From Entophlyctis helioformis (Eukaryota > Chytridiomycota > Chytridiomycetes > Chytridiales > Chytriomycetaceae), in NCBI GenBank assembly GCA_025526915.1, contig JAHLKH010000020.1, forward strand, positions 1-64,000: a DNA stretch of 64,000 bases, given 5' to 3'. The notes beneath the pieces are model-generated. The model worked only from the letters and a program-made list of their open reading frames with translations. It was not told where the DNA came from and searched no databases. Below are positions 52,951 through 63,921 of the stretch, piece after piece (within the stretch, counting starts at the first letter, position 1; every line of letters begins with the position of its first letter). A program made the position numbers and the translations under genes.

Positions 52951-55584
52951 TGCTGCCGCCCGTCGCTGTCGTTCTTGCTGTCGTCGCTGCCGTCGCCAGC
53001 GTCGATGCCGCTGGCACGCCCGAGTACAAGCCCAACCACCACGAGCTGCGCAAGCTCATGAGTGACTCGGCCTTCCTGTCGCTCACAACGTAAGCAGCCA
53101 TGGCGCGCAGCCACCATATCTCGCACACGTGTGCACTGCAACCCGGCTGACACGGCTGCGGCCTCTCGCTTGCAACATCACCTCGCTTGCTACATCACCC
53201 TCGCCCAGTCCCTGTGTGCCGGCTGGCGAGAAGCGCTTTGTGGCTGCCGAGTGGATCCGCACTGCGTTCCACGACGCTGCCACCTATGATGCCTCTACCG
53301 GTCTCGGCGGCATCGACGGCAGTCTCGACTTTGAGCGCACTCGCCCAGAAAACGCCGGCAATGCCATCCCCAAGACGCTCGAGCAGTTCTTCTCGTTCAG
53401 AATGGACGGCGTGTCGGTCGCTGACCTGACCGTCCTTGGTGCTATTTCCTCCACCTTTGTAAGCGGCCTCCTGTGGGCTTGTGGCTGTTGTGCTCGTTGC
53501 TGTGGATCGTCGGAATGCTCACGTCTGTCGCCCGTTGCATCGCCATCGCGTCATCGTCCAACAGGCTTGCGGCGGCCCGGAGATCCCGTTCAGATACGGC
53601 CGCGCCGACACCAAGGTCGCCAACGCCGAGGGGCTGCTGCCTCTTCCCACCCAGCCCGTGCACGTCCACGCCGGCCAGTTCAAGCGCATGGGCTTCAACG
53701 CGACCGAGATGATCCAGCTCGTTGCCTGCGGCCACACACTCGGCGGTGTCCACGCCGAGTTCCACCCCGAGCTCACCAACCAGCCGACCGCTGCCTTTGA
53801 CTCGACCCGCACCGTCTTTGACAATGCCGTTGCTGTCGAGTGGATCAACGGCTCGAGCATCGATCCGCTCGCCAGACGCGACGACCCCAACAACGTCGGT
53901 CTGCGCTCTGACGCCAACATCTTCAGCCTCGATGGCAACGTTACCATGACCGAGTACGTTGCTGCAGTGTGCCCTCATGCCATGCGCTTGTTGCTTGCTC
54001 TGCAGCTCTGCTGACTCTTGCCACTCGATTCCCCTCTGCTGTTGCTGTGGCACAATACGCCCACCAGGCTCGCGTCGTCCAAGCAGGCGTTCAACAACGC
54101 CTGTGCGCGCGTGTTCAGCCGTCTGTTTGACGAGGCCGTTCCCAAGGGAACCGTGCTGTCCGAGCCCATCGTGCCGTATCCGGTCTCCATCGGCTTTGAG
54201 CTCAGACGCCGCAAGGAGACGTTCCAGATCCGCATTGGCGGTGTCAGAGTGCGTCTTGCACATCACATGCCGTGCACGAACGAGCCATTGACTGATGCAT
54301 GCCGACGATGACGAGCAGGTCTGGGGCATGCAGGACAAGTTCAAGGCCATCAAGCTGAGCTACTTCCAGAGAGACGGCACTCCCGCCAACACGTCCGACT
54401 GGACGGTCGGTGCCGCTCCCCGCATTGTCATGAACGGCCGCCTTGCTGTCCTCGACTTCCAGACTGTGACGGCCAAGCCCATCAGCCCCATCACTGGGTA
54501 AGCCATGCCGGCTCCCCTGTGCACCACTGCATCCTTTTGCTCACGCTCCGCTGCTCCCTCGACCAGCATCTCTGCCATCAAGGCCACGGTCATCCTGAAC
54601 GACGACACCGAGTATGTCGACAAGGACGGCGCGTCGCTCGTTCCCATTGACGACACGATTGCCATCGACTACGATGCTGCCTTTACCTGTGTGCACACCA
54701 AGACCAACCCCGCTGCCCAGGGTCTCTTTGTCACTGTTGGTGTACGTCTGTCTCCACCCACACATCCACGCACTCATGCTTGCATGCCATTCTCTTGTCT
54801 GGCACGGCATGCTGACCCTCCCGTTCCGCCGACAGGTCCTTGGCGGCGAGAACCAGGACGTGTACATCATGACCAAGCGCGCCGACGGCAGCCCCGGTGC
54901 GCGCGTCAAGGCCATCTACCGCCGCCCGCGTGCCAACACCCCCTTCTCGTACTACGGCATCTACATCCCCGACATGGCCGCGTTTGACGGCGGCCGCGGC
55001 ATCTCGCGCTTTGCGGGTCTGGTTGTGCGTCCCACGGGCGAGAGCATTGACAACTACAACGGCTACTGGTTCACGCCCGGCAACCAGGTTCTTGGATGTG
55101 CGGCGACGTTTGTGCCGCCTGTGGATCCGGTCGTCATTGTGCCTGTTGGACCACCACCACCACTACGACTGTTGCTGCTACCACTACGACTGTTGCTACC
55201 ACCACCAAGGCCACTACCACTACCACGACTGTGGCTGCCACATCGACCAAGGCGGTTGATGCCACCACGACGACCAAGATCCCCACGGCGTCCACGGCCA
55301 CCTCTGCCGCTCCGTCGACCACTGTTGCCGCGACTGTTGCTACTCTCGCGACGACTGTTGCTCCCGTTGTCGCCACCACGGTCGCTGGAGACAAGCCCGC
55401 CGTGTACGCAACCGATATCCCGTCCAACACGCCTGCAGACAAGCCTGCCTATCCACACAACAGCCCCGCCACTGAACCTGCCACCGAGGAGCCTGGCGTC
55501 TACGTCAGTGGCGCCGTCGGTCTGCTCAGCAGCGTGGTTGGATCTGTCGTCTCCGCCGCCCTTGGCTGGATGGTGCTCTTCTAG
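52951..55584 (+). CDS. Secreted GPI-anchored haem peroxidase 2
   Basis: A paralogue of the upstream gene with matching intron positions and strong similarity through the catalytic core (AEWIRTAFHDAATYD, ACGGPEIPFRYGRADT, QLVACGHTLGGVHAEF). Signal peptide MLPPVAVVLAVVAAVASVDA. The stem is much longer and Thr-rich (repeats of TTTTVAATTT type) and ends in a hydrophobic GPI-type tail almost identical to that of copy 1. The catalytic Arg, distal His and proximal His are kept. A frame break of one base lies near 55148, right at the start of the Thr-rich stem, where a GG/CCA repeat occurs. Likely a recent tandem duplicate. Confidence 0.9.
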
Positions 55585-55946
55585 ACGGTCGGCATGCGCT
55601 GATCCTGCCTTTGCATCCATCTCTCGTGTCGATTGAAGCCTCATTTTGCAATACGGCTTGCAATGCATTCATACAAGCAAACGTGCTGATCTGGTTGGCC
55701 AGAGCAACGACAGCAGCGGCCACGCACGTGTTGAGATGGCACAGCACGGCATGGACAGTGCACGGCACGACACGGCATAACGCGGCATGGTACCTTACGG
55801 CACAACACAACACAACACAGCCAGTCCAAGCTCAGTCGAAAAGGATAGTCTAGAATGCAGGTGCTCTGTATATTGGAGGGGATGATGGTGATGTGCGGGG
55901 TTGCAAAGGACATTTAAACGTTATGGTGTGGTGTGGGGTCTGCTGC
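55585..55946. other. Convergent intergenic region
   Basis: The 362 bp between the peroxidase 2 stop and the 3' end of the minus-strand gene contain CACGGCA-type short repeats (about 55741-55800) and a CACAACACAA tract. No gene is supported. Confidence 0.4.
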
Positions 55947-56423
55947 TTAGAGAGCGAGGGCAGCGAGGACGGCCGCAACAACACCGACAACCGAGACACG
56001 GGTCGACTGTGCAGACGAGAGGATGGGCGACTCGGCCTCCTTGTACTTGTCGTCCTTGGCGGCAGCGTCCTTGGACTTGTAGGCATCCTTGTCGGCGGGT
56101 GCGTCCTTGGACGTGTAGGCATCCTTGGCAGCAGGCGACTCCTTGGGAGCAGGGGCAGAGTTGTCGTACTTCTTGTACACGGCAGGCTGGGTGGCCTTGG
56201 GCGAAGCAGGGGTGTTGACGTAGTAGTAGCCGGCGTGGTGGTCCTCGACGTACTTGGGAGCAACAGGCTCCTGCGGGTACTGGTCGTAGTGGCAGTCGAC
56301 GCCGTTGCCGGTGCCGGGAACGTAGGCGTCGGTGTAGCCGGGAGCGGGCTCCTGCTTGTAGGTGGGCGACTGCGCAGAGACGGCGGCAGCGGCAGCGAGA
56401 GCAACGACGGCAAAGACCTGCAT
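55947..56423 (-). CDS. Small secreted, probably GPI-anchored, low-complexity protein
   Basis: An intronless frame of 158 codons with a signal peptide (MQVFAVVALAAAAAVSAQ), a Tyr/Pro/Ala-rich N-terminal half with one Cys, and a Lys/Asp/Ala repeat region (KDAYTSKDAPADKDAYKSKD). It ends in a hydrophobic run (VSVVGVVAAVLAALAL) after small residues, as in GPI-anchor signals. It is probably a wall or surface protein. No enzyme motif is seen and the family is not known to me. Confidence 0.7.
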   Translation of the reverse strand: MQVFAVVALAAAAAVSAQSPTYKQEPAPGYTDAYVPGTGNGVDCHYDQYPQEPVAPKYVEDHHAGYYYVNTPASPKATQPAVYKKYDNSAPAPKESPAAKDAYTSKDAPADKDAYKSKDAAAKDDKYKEAESPILSSAQSTRVSVVGVVAAVLAALAL

Positions 56424-57127
56424 GTTGAGCGAGCTGGTGTGTGTGTTGGGATGGGCGAGGGCAAGATGTGTGCACCAGCCCGCTTCATAAAACACTGCGC
56501 AGATTTTCAGCTCGTTGCACAGGGCGTCGCTTGACAACCAATCATTTCTTCACGCGTCCACGTGTCGGATGATTGGTCGTTGCTGCATCTGCTGGCGTCT
56601 GCTGGCGTCCGTGGCGGGCAGGATTGCTTGCACATTCTGCACAGGGCCGTGGCTCGGTGGATGCGGCACGCTTTGCAACAGCAACGAGATGGCCAATCGT
56701 TGGACGGTGCACGCGGCCACGGTCCAAAGCGCTTGTCATTCAGTGGCGTCAAGCAGACGGTCTGGCTGTTGTTGCTGTTGTTGTTGCTGTTGTTGCAGCC
56801 AGCAGAGGCGTGCTGCTGCTGCATACTTGTGCGACTGATGCTGCGTGTGATTGGTGGCAGCCTCCTCCGACACGCAGATCGCAGTGTTGCTGCCAGTCAG
56901 ATCATGCCAGTGGCAGCAAGTGCGACCATGCCATGCCATGTCATCCACAACAGAGCCAATAGCAGCTGGCAGCCATCTTGATGGTGCAGATCGGTGTGGG
57001 ACGACACGCCGTCCATGTGTCGACAGCAGTCCTGTTGAGAACCCTGAAATCGAATCGTTGGTTTGGTTGTGAGCATTGTGCAGCCAAGGTATGTGTATTC
57101 TCAGGGTCGAAAATGGGATGTGAAAGC
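56424..57127. other. Intergenic region before the second tRNA-Arg
   Basis: About 700 bp. Upstream of the secreted protein gene are CCAAT boxes in both orientations (near 56535 and 56573). A (GTTGTT/GCTGTT)n tract lies near 56766-56798. From 57058 the duplicated tRNA block begins. No gene supported. Confidence 0.45.
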
Positions 57128-57495
57128 GGGCTTATGGCGCAATGGATAGCGCGTCTGACTACGAATCAGGAGGTTCCAGGTTCGACCCCTGGTAAGCTCG
57201 AACTCACATTTTGCCTCTCTCGGCATCGCCTTTCCTTTTGCCACTCTTGTCACAGCCCTTCGTTTTGCCCAGATCGCCATTGTCTGTCAGCCAGTGCGCT
57301 CGTGCTGGTCTCGCCCCATTCATTTCGGACATCACAGAGTCTTGGCTCTGTGTCTTGGCTCTGTGGTGACCGGCAACAAGTCAATGCACCTGGAGACGTG
57401 CGTCCACTCGCTTCGCGAATGTGCGCGTTTCTTCAGGCTGCCCATGGTGTGTTCCAGCGTATTTTATGGATACATCACCGTGGACGTGTCGGACC
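57058..57495. repeat. Copy B of the tRNA-Arg-containing duplication
   Basis: Matches 13711-14116. The 116-bp block 57380-57495 keeps 111 of 116 positions, while the spacer after the tRNA differs by substitutions and about 30 bp of insertion, including a doubled TCTTGGCTCTGTG. Confidence 0.9.
57128..57200 (+). tRNA. tRNA-Arg (ACG), copy B
   Basis: Identical in all 73 positions to the tRNA at 13781, with the same cloverleaf and ACG anticodon, no intron, and a TTTT terminator shortly downstream. Confidence 0.97.
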
Positions 57496-57569
57496 GAAAG
57501 TGCATTCTTTTGGTTCACTGGCCTGGGCGAGGGGTTTCTAATGTCTCAGCGCCACCGTCATCTGGCCAC

Positions 57570-58031
57570 ATGAGATTCGGCGCCGGTTTCGCCAGCGACC
57601 CTCAATCGACGATGATTGCACCCATGTTCAACGACCCTGGCTACATTGTCACTCCCTTCGGCACTCTCCCGCTGACGCCGAGAGACACTGGCTACGACCA
57701 CGAAGACACATACTCGACCAGCTCCGAGAGCATCGCCGAACGAGAAGCAGCTGCCAAGGTCGATCCCGAGCTTGTCAAGGCGCTCAAAGCCAGGGTCGAC
57801 CAACTCCAAACGAAAGTTGCGGCGCAGCAGCTGGCGCTTGCAGAGACGCAGGCTATGCTAGACCAGGCACGGAGCGAGCTGTACAAGGCCGAAGGAGGGA
57901 CGGACTGGGACTCCACCTGGCGCTATGCGTATTCGTATATCGAGTCGTTTGTTGCTCCTGCAGCTGCTCCTGCGACTGCTCCTGCGACACCAGCGCGGGC
58001 AGCAGATGCCGCCACGGGCTCCAAGCAATGA
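57570..58031 (+). CDS. Small coiled-coil protein
   Basis: An open frame of 153 codons that begins soon after the duplicated block. The middle forms heptads typical of a coiled coil (LVKALKARVDQLQTKVAAQQ), preceded by a Thr/Ser-rich part (TPFGTLPLTPRD) and followed by an Ala/Pro-rich tail. Codon use fits its neighbours. Its TGA overlaps the ATG of a frame at 58028. I do not recognise a family; the coding nature is supported by composition only. Confidence 0.55.
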   Translation: MRFGAGFASDPQSTMIAPMFNDPGYIVTPFGTLPLTPRDTGYDHEDTYSTSSESIAEREAAAKVDPELVKALKARVDQLQTKVAAQQLALAETQAMLDQARSELYKAEGGTDWDSTWRYAYSYIESFVAPAAAPATAPATPARAADAATGSKQ

Positions 58032-58436
58032 AGACAGTGTGTGCACCAACGAGATCCAGACGTACTGCCTTCTTGCATTGTGGCACACGCTGTGCCGGTG
58101 GCCAGCTCGTATCGAGCAGGGCTGCCGCTTACACCGGTAAGTGCAGCACAGGGGCGACGCTTGCAGACACCGCGTGCAAGGCTGCTGCTCTTGGCACGCT
58201 TGGTGGCATTGGTGCTGGCTGTGTCCTGCTGCCAAGTCAGCCGTCAGTCAAGAGATGCCACAGAAGAGTGCTGCTGCCACTGCTTCTGCCGATCCTCCCT
58301 AACAGCCTGCCAGTCTGGACGGTCCGATCTGGCCATCTCCTGCACGCCTGGCCCACCAGCCGATGCGGTCTCTTGGACACGCCGCCACAGGCTTGCCACA
58401 GGCTTGCCCAAGCCACGAGCAGATCGGCAGCGTGCC
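58032..58436. other. Region between coiled-coil and beta-solenoid genes
   Basis: A 405-bp interval with an open frame from ATG 58028 and several GT/AG sites, but no exon that joins convincingly to the gene at 58437. It may be promoter plus 5' leader or hold an upstream exon. Confidence 0.35.
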
Positions 58437-60255
58437 ATGCAACGTGGCGCGGTTCAGCTGCTCAGGCAAGAGTGCGTGTGGAGCGCTCCGCTCTCGCTGC
58501 ATCTGGACGTCGACGATGCCGCTGTGAGTGCGCTCTCTGCCTGCCCTGCCTGCCCTGCCTACACAGCACAGCATGCACCCGCCACGCACTGACAAGCGCT
58601 CTGCACAGCCCATCGCCGTCGTCTTCCGCAGAGCAGCAACGGCCGACCCAACGGTGCGAGTGACATGCACCATCAACGGAGCGCCGGATGCAGCCAGCTC
58701 GCCCAGCAGTCCGTCCGAGCCCGTCGCTGCCATCTCAGAGTCCCTGCACAACAGCGCTGCGACACTGAGGCTGCGGGTGCATCGACCGCCATCGCCACCT
58801 CAACCAGCGCCGCCGTCTTCGCTCGTTGGCTCGCTGTTCTCACTCGGCAAGTCGGTGCTGTGGTCGTCGCCGAATGTGCAGACGCAAGTGACGGTTTCTG
58901 TCGAGATCGCCGATGCCTGCCAGGCCGGCCTGAACATCGCCGTCTCGGGGTCCAAGGCCACATCGATCGACTTCCACGACGAGTTTGCTCATGCCTTTGG
59001 CGATGTGGCCATTGCATTCTCGTCGGACGGCAAGCCGGCTGGCAGCAGCAAGTGGCACATGGAGGTGTCGCCCGACAGGCAGCTGGCGGGATTGTCATAC
59101 AGACCCACGGCGGAGCTGGTCGCCAAGTCTCTGAAGATGCGGTCGTTCAGGTTTGACGGATCGTCACAAGAATCGATGCAGGGCATGTCTGTTGGCGATA
59201 TGGACGCAACGGGCGACATCTGCATCACGGGCAAGTGCAGTCTTGTCAGGTGTGGCAAGCTGACGGCCGGCGGCGAGGGCGGGCTGGTCATTGACCTGCC
59301 ATCTGGCGACATCATGCTGGATGGTGTAGAAGGCACGCATGCATCCATCACGACCCTGTCTGGCAGCGCGTCCGTGTTTGGCGCGATGAACATGGCGGGC
59401 AACCTTGCGCTCACAGCAATCCCAGGCAGCATCCGCGTCAATGGCCACATCCACGCCAACGAGCTCGCTGCACGCACATCGACTGGCCAGCTCCTGCTCA
59501 CGACCACGGTGTGCGAGACAGCGTCTGTGCAAGCGACATCGGGGCACATCAAGACGGGTGCGATGGAGGTGCACGGCTATGCACTGGTCTGCACGACATC
59601 GGGACACATCACCGGCGGCGACATTGTGAGCGGCGACCGGTTCATGATGGGCTCAGCCAGCGGCAACATCAGCATGGGCGACATGACCGCGCGAGTCGAG
59701 GCCAGCATTATCACCAACTCGGGACATGCATCGGTTGGGACGGTGTGGACGCGATCGTTTGTGTGCACAGCAACGACATCCAACTGCAAGGTCGACAAGA
59801 TCCACGCAGTCGACCATGTGCATTTGGAGCGGGCATCAGGCAACGTGAATGCACAAGTCGAGTTTGTCGGCGACGGCGATGGGATGGGCGAGCGGGCAGC
59901 CACTTTGCGAACAACAACAGGCAGGCTGGAGTGCGCAGTGGCTCAACACAAGATGCTGACGGCGCAGACGGGGAGCGGGGCAGCAGTGCTTGCACTGACG
60001 CCGTACGAGTATGGCGAGTCTGTGAGCAAAGTGAGCACGACGCGCGGCGATGCGCAGCTGGCAGTGGGCAGTGGGTTCCGTGGCACGGTCAAGATCCACT
60101 CCAACAGCCGCGAGTGCCGTGCAAGTCAGGGCGGCGAGCTGATTGGCGAAGGCAGCTCGATCGAGCGAGTGATTGGCGGGCCAGACACCAGCAAGTATGG
60201 ACTGATGGATGTCAGCTCGTCGCACGGCAAGATCGCAGTCGACTTTGCGGCATAG
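58437..60255 (+). CDS. Beta-solenoid (DUF4097-like) repeat protein
   Basis: Exons 58437-58523 and 58609-60255 join in phase. After a variable N-terminal part (AVVFRRAATADPTVRV) most of the protein is a series of short beta repeats around Gly: GMSVGDMDATGDICITGKCSLV, SGHIKTGAMEVHGYALV, SGHITGGDIVSGDRFMM, SGNISMGDMTARVEAS. This rung pattern is typical of DUF4097-type solenoids and adhesin-like domains. No signal peptide or anchor is seen. In bacteria such domains are surface proteins; the role in eukaryotes is unclear. An upstream exon in 58028-58436 is possible. Confidence 0.72.
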
Positions 60256-60493
60256 TCCTGTACTCAACCAATGAACAGAATGTAGAGACTTGGACGACGG
60301 ACAGAGTCAGGCAGAGTCTCGCAGCAGTGAGGAGGACTGTGGATGCTGTGGATGCTGCGAAGGCTGCGAAGGCAGGGGATGCTGTGAGGAAGAGCAAAAA
60401 GTGAGACACGACAGCCAGACTGCCTGGTGTTGAGAACGAGTGCAGGGGCAAGTGCAGCAGCAAGGGGCAGAAGAGAACGGACAAAAGCAAGAG

Positions 60494-60566
60494 TGGAGGA
60501 CCTGGGCATTGATCCCAGTGCCTCTCGCATGCTAAGCGAGCGCTCTACCATTTGAGCTAGACCCCC
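60494..60566 (-). tRNA. tRNA-Ala (AGC)
   Basis: 73 nt on the minus strand: acceptor starts GGGGGTC and pairs with GTCCTCC, including the G3-U70 pair that identifies tRNA-Ala and one U-U mismatch; D stem GCTC/GAGC; anticodon stem-loop CTCGC-TTAGCAT-GCGAG; T stem CTGGG/CCCAG. Discriminator A; no intron. A TTTT terminator follows at lower coordinates. Confidence 0.96.
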
Positions 60567-60808
60567 TTCTTGTCGCATGAAAATCGCATGTTGAATATAT
60601 TCGCGACTGCCAGTCAACCATCCAACCAAACAACAATCTGTTTTCTGGCAGCGCAGTGTCTCCAATCAACCGCCGCATGTCCACCAGCCAGCCTCCAGAT
60701 GCCGCATCACAACCGAATCGTGTTGGCAGGCGGTGACAGAGGCTGTCGTCACTACTTCAACATTGCTGTGGACAAGACTGTGGATGAATGTCTTTGTTCA
60801 AGTGCGCT

Positions 60809-62485
60809 TTACACTGGTTTGGTTTCATGTATCCGACCGCCACCTAGGCAAACTTGGCCGTCGTATGCAACCATATCCTGTCCACACGGCACACTATGCT
60901 GTGGTTGTGCAAACACGACTCTCAGAGACTGTCTATCTGTATCCAATGCTAGAGTTGCTCGAACAGGTTCCATGCGCGATCTGTACTTGACTGTCACGTC
61001 CATGGGCAGTGCATCTTGCCGTCCATGATCCGCAATCCAGTGCCAGTTACGCACGGTTGCTCCGGTAGTGAACAGTGCTGGATGATCTCGACCTTCCACA
61101 ACACGGATCGAGTTTGCATTCATGTCCTTGTCCACTACATACAGCCTTGGATCGCGTCTCAGCTTCTGCCGATCGAGTGAATGTACATGGACATGCAACA
61201 ACGCCTTACTTGGACTGCAAGCCTGGTATCATGGCTCGTTGGCCAACCGTGTACCACCCAAGCCCACGATGCCGACCTGTCGAGTCCATGGTGCGGTCAG
61301 CAGTTTGTTTGCTCTCACACCAAGACGTCGAGTGCTTTACCAACAACCAATCCGTGCTCGTTGACAAAGTCGCCTGGCGTCTGCTCAACGTATTGCCCAA
61401 CAAAGTCGCCAAACGGACGCGGCCCTACAAAGCAGATCCCCATGCTTTCGCGGCGATCGGCTGCGCGATCCAGTCCGTGTCTCCGCGCGATGCCCTTGAC
61501 ATCTGTCTTGAGCAGATGTCCAATCGGAAACATCACATTGCGGAGAACGTCTTGACTGACTTGCGACAAAAAGTACGTCTGGTCTTTGGTCTTGTCCACC
61601 GCTGTAGCGTGACGGTTAGCAAGCAGTATCTGCCATGAGGAGAGCGATTTCATCGTCGTACATCTAAGCAGCATTGTTTGTCCGTCTGCCCTTGTCTCTG
61701 TGCGCGCGTAGTGTCCTTTATAGCAGCCCATCCTGATGGTCAGCCATTACCCGTATCCTTGTCTGACGCGAGCTCAACCGCGACACGCACCAAATGCAAT
61801 GGGGACGGCTTCGCCATGAGGGCTTCCAAACACTTGCTGACACCGCCGATAGAATGCACCAAACTTGATCATTCGGTTGCACTGCACGTCAGGATTGGAT
61901 ATCCGGCCCTCCTGGACATCAGCCAGAAACGGATCAAACACGTCCGTCCAGTACTCTTTGGACAAGTCCATCTACACAGGCAGCAGCCGACCGTGTTAGT
62001 TCTCAACGCGGCTGGCTTCATAGAACGAGTCTGGCGGCGTACTTGACTGCAGGGAATGCCGAGAAGCCGGCACGAGTCTTCCACCATGAGCCAGTCTTGG
62101 TCGCCTGGACAGAAGCCGGTTCATCACGCGCATCCCAGTTGCGCATGTACACGCCGTGCACATTAAGGCCCTGGATGCCAGAGCCCGACTTGTTGTCAGC
62201 ACTGCACCGCTGATCTCTCTCTCTCGTCGGTATCTGCCGACTGCCTGCTGGTCGACGCTGACGATCAAGACTTGCCTGTTGTTTGAGCAGCAATGCAGAC
62301 ACGGTCGAGTCCACACCGCCCGACATGCCCACAATCACTCGCTTTGCGGCAGAGTGCCAGCGACGGCTGCCATGCACGAGTGCCCGCGACCGAGGCTGCA
62401 CGCACGCACGCAGTCGCTCTCGCAGCTGCGCACCCGCACCTGCACTCGCTCGCTGCAATGCCGCTGTTGCGGTCAACGTCGCCAT
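60809..62485 (-). CDS. MTU1: Mitochondrial tRNA 2-thiouridylase (MTU1/TRMU/Slm3)
   Basis: Resolved pieces include exon 62276-62485 and one starting 62170. The PP-loop GMSGGVDSTVSALLL binds ATP; downstream are NPDVQCNRMIKFGAF (catalytic Cys), VDKTKDQTYFLSQV and RHRGLGWYTVGQRA, all of the MnmA/TRMU family. The enzyme thiolates U34 of mitochondrial Lys, Glu and Gln tRNAs. The N-terminus is Arg/Ala-rich, a mitochondrial presequence. Intron 1 (62171-62275) uses a GC donor (CAG/GCAAGT) and joins in phase. A one-base break at 62120-62121 lies within the conserved second exon (RNWDARDE to CPGDQDW), and two later junctions (near 61730 and 61200) are not in phase as written. It diverges from the DnaJ gene with 40 bp between starts. 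Confidence 0.88.
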
Positions 62486-62525
62486 TTTGCAACGATCTCG
62501 CCTGGCCGGGAAAAACACTCAACAA

Positions 62526-63921
62526 ATGTCCGCTGCAAGTCTCCCCATGCACGGCCGACGGCTGGCGACGGCCTCTTCCAGCGCCGCATCTGCTGCAAGG
62601 CGCCTGTGCATGTCTGACGTTGCCCAGGCCGCCTCTAAGCCATTCCTCACGGCATCGTCGGCTGCCAACAAGACCGCTGCTGCCTGTTTCCGCTCTGGCA
62701 TGCTGAGCACTTCTCGCTCTGGCGCCATGATGCAGACTCGCACAGCTGCACAGACGGTGAGTCGCATGTGCTCGCTGGCTGGGTCCCTTCGAGCCGAGGC
62801 GCTCGATCCGCTGCTCCTCTGCATCGCTGTCTGGGTCTTGCATTCCCACCACCGCCCATCGCTTTCGCCCGCTTGAATGCTCCTGCTGACAACGTTCCAT
62901 GTGATTCTCTGCCGTTCGATCTTGTTGCATCGTCTGGCTCACTGTTTGTTGCGCTGCCGCAGAGAGGATTCCATGCCTCGGGTATGCAGCACACACTGCC
63001 GGGCATGCTGACCATGCATGCATGAACGCATCCGTCCAGCCCCTCAACTGATCACTTACTCTGTGACATCCACGCCGACATGAACAGCTCGCGCTTTGCT
63101 CAAGAAGGACCCGTACGACACACTGGGTGTTGGACGCACGTCGACTGCCAACGAGATCAAAAAGGCTTACTACCAGGTACATGCGCCTTCAATGCAGGCA
63201 CGCGTCCATGCAACGATCCTGACATGCTTGCATGACTGCTCGCTCAGTTGGCCAAGCAATTCCACCCAGACACAAACAAGGACCCATCAGCAAAGGAAAA
63301 GTTTGTCGAGATCCAAGAGGCGTACGAGGTTTGTAGATGTTTGTGCAGGCATGGCACCATGCGATACTTACTTTTCACTGTCTTGGCAGGTGCTGAGTGA
63401 CGAGCAGAAGCGTGCACAGTTTGATCAGTACGGCCAATCGGCGTTCAACGGCGATAGCGGCGGCGCAGGTGGTTTCCATGCCGGCGGTTTCCCAGGCGGT
63501 GGCTTTGGAGGCTTTGGAGGCGGCCGATCGGGCGGATTCCCAAACGATATCTTTGACCAGCTGTTCAACGGATTCAGGGACAGAGGTGCGCAGAACGCCG
63601 GCGAAGACTTGACCGCGAGCATGAACATCAGCTTCATGGAGGCCGTCAAGGGAACCAAGAAGCCGCTGACGTTTGTGAGCGTGCGAAAGTGCCAGCCGTG
63701 CTCGGGTTCTGGTGTCAAGACGGGCCACAATCCAAAGTCGTGCCATGTGTGCAATGGCTCTGGCCAGGTTGTCTTTACACGCGGTGGTTTCGCCATGGCA
63801 ACGACCTGCAACGCCTGTGGTGGAGCTGGCAAGATCATCCCGCCTGGTGCCAAGTGCACCACCTGCAGCGGTGCTGGCCGTGTCCGTGAGCGCCAGTCCA
63901 TTGTGGTGGATGTCCCGCCTG
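62526..63921 (+). CDS. Mitochondrial DnaJ chaperone (Mdj1/DNAJA3 type), partial
   Basis: Visible exons 62526-62756, 62963-62981, 63088-63176, 63248-63328 and 63390-63921; the gene continues past the window. The J domain is [31 protein letters not shown] with the HPD motif, then a Gly/Phe region ([14 protein letters not shown]). Four zinc-binding CxxCxGxG motifs are present ([32 protein letters not shown]). The presequence is Ala/Ser/Arg-rich and the 19-nt second exon encodes RGFHAS, a typical processing site. It is the Hsp70 (Ssc1) cochaperone for matrix protein folding. Confidence 0.93.
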
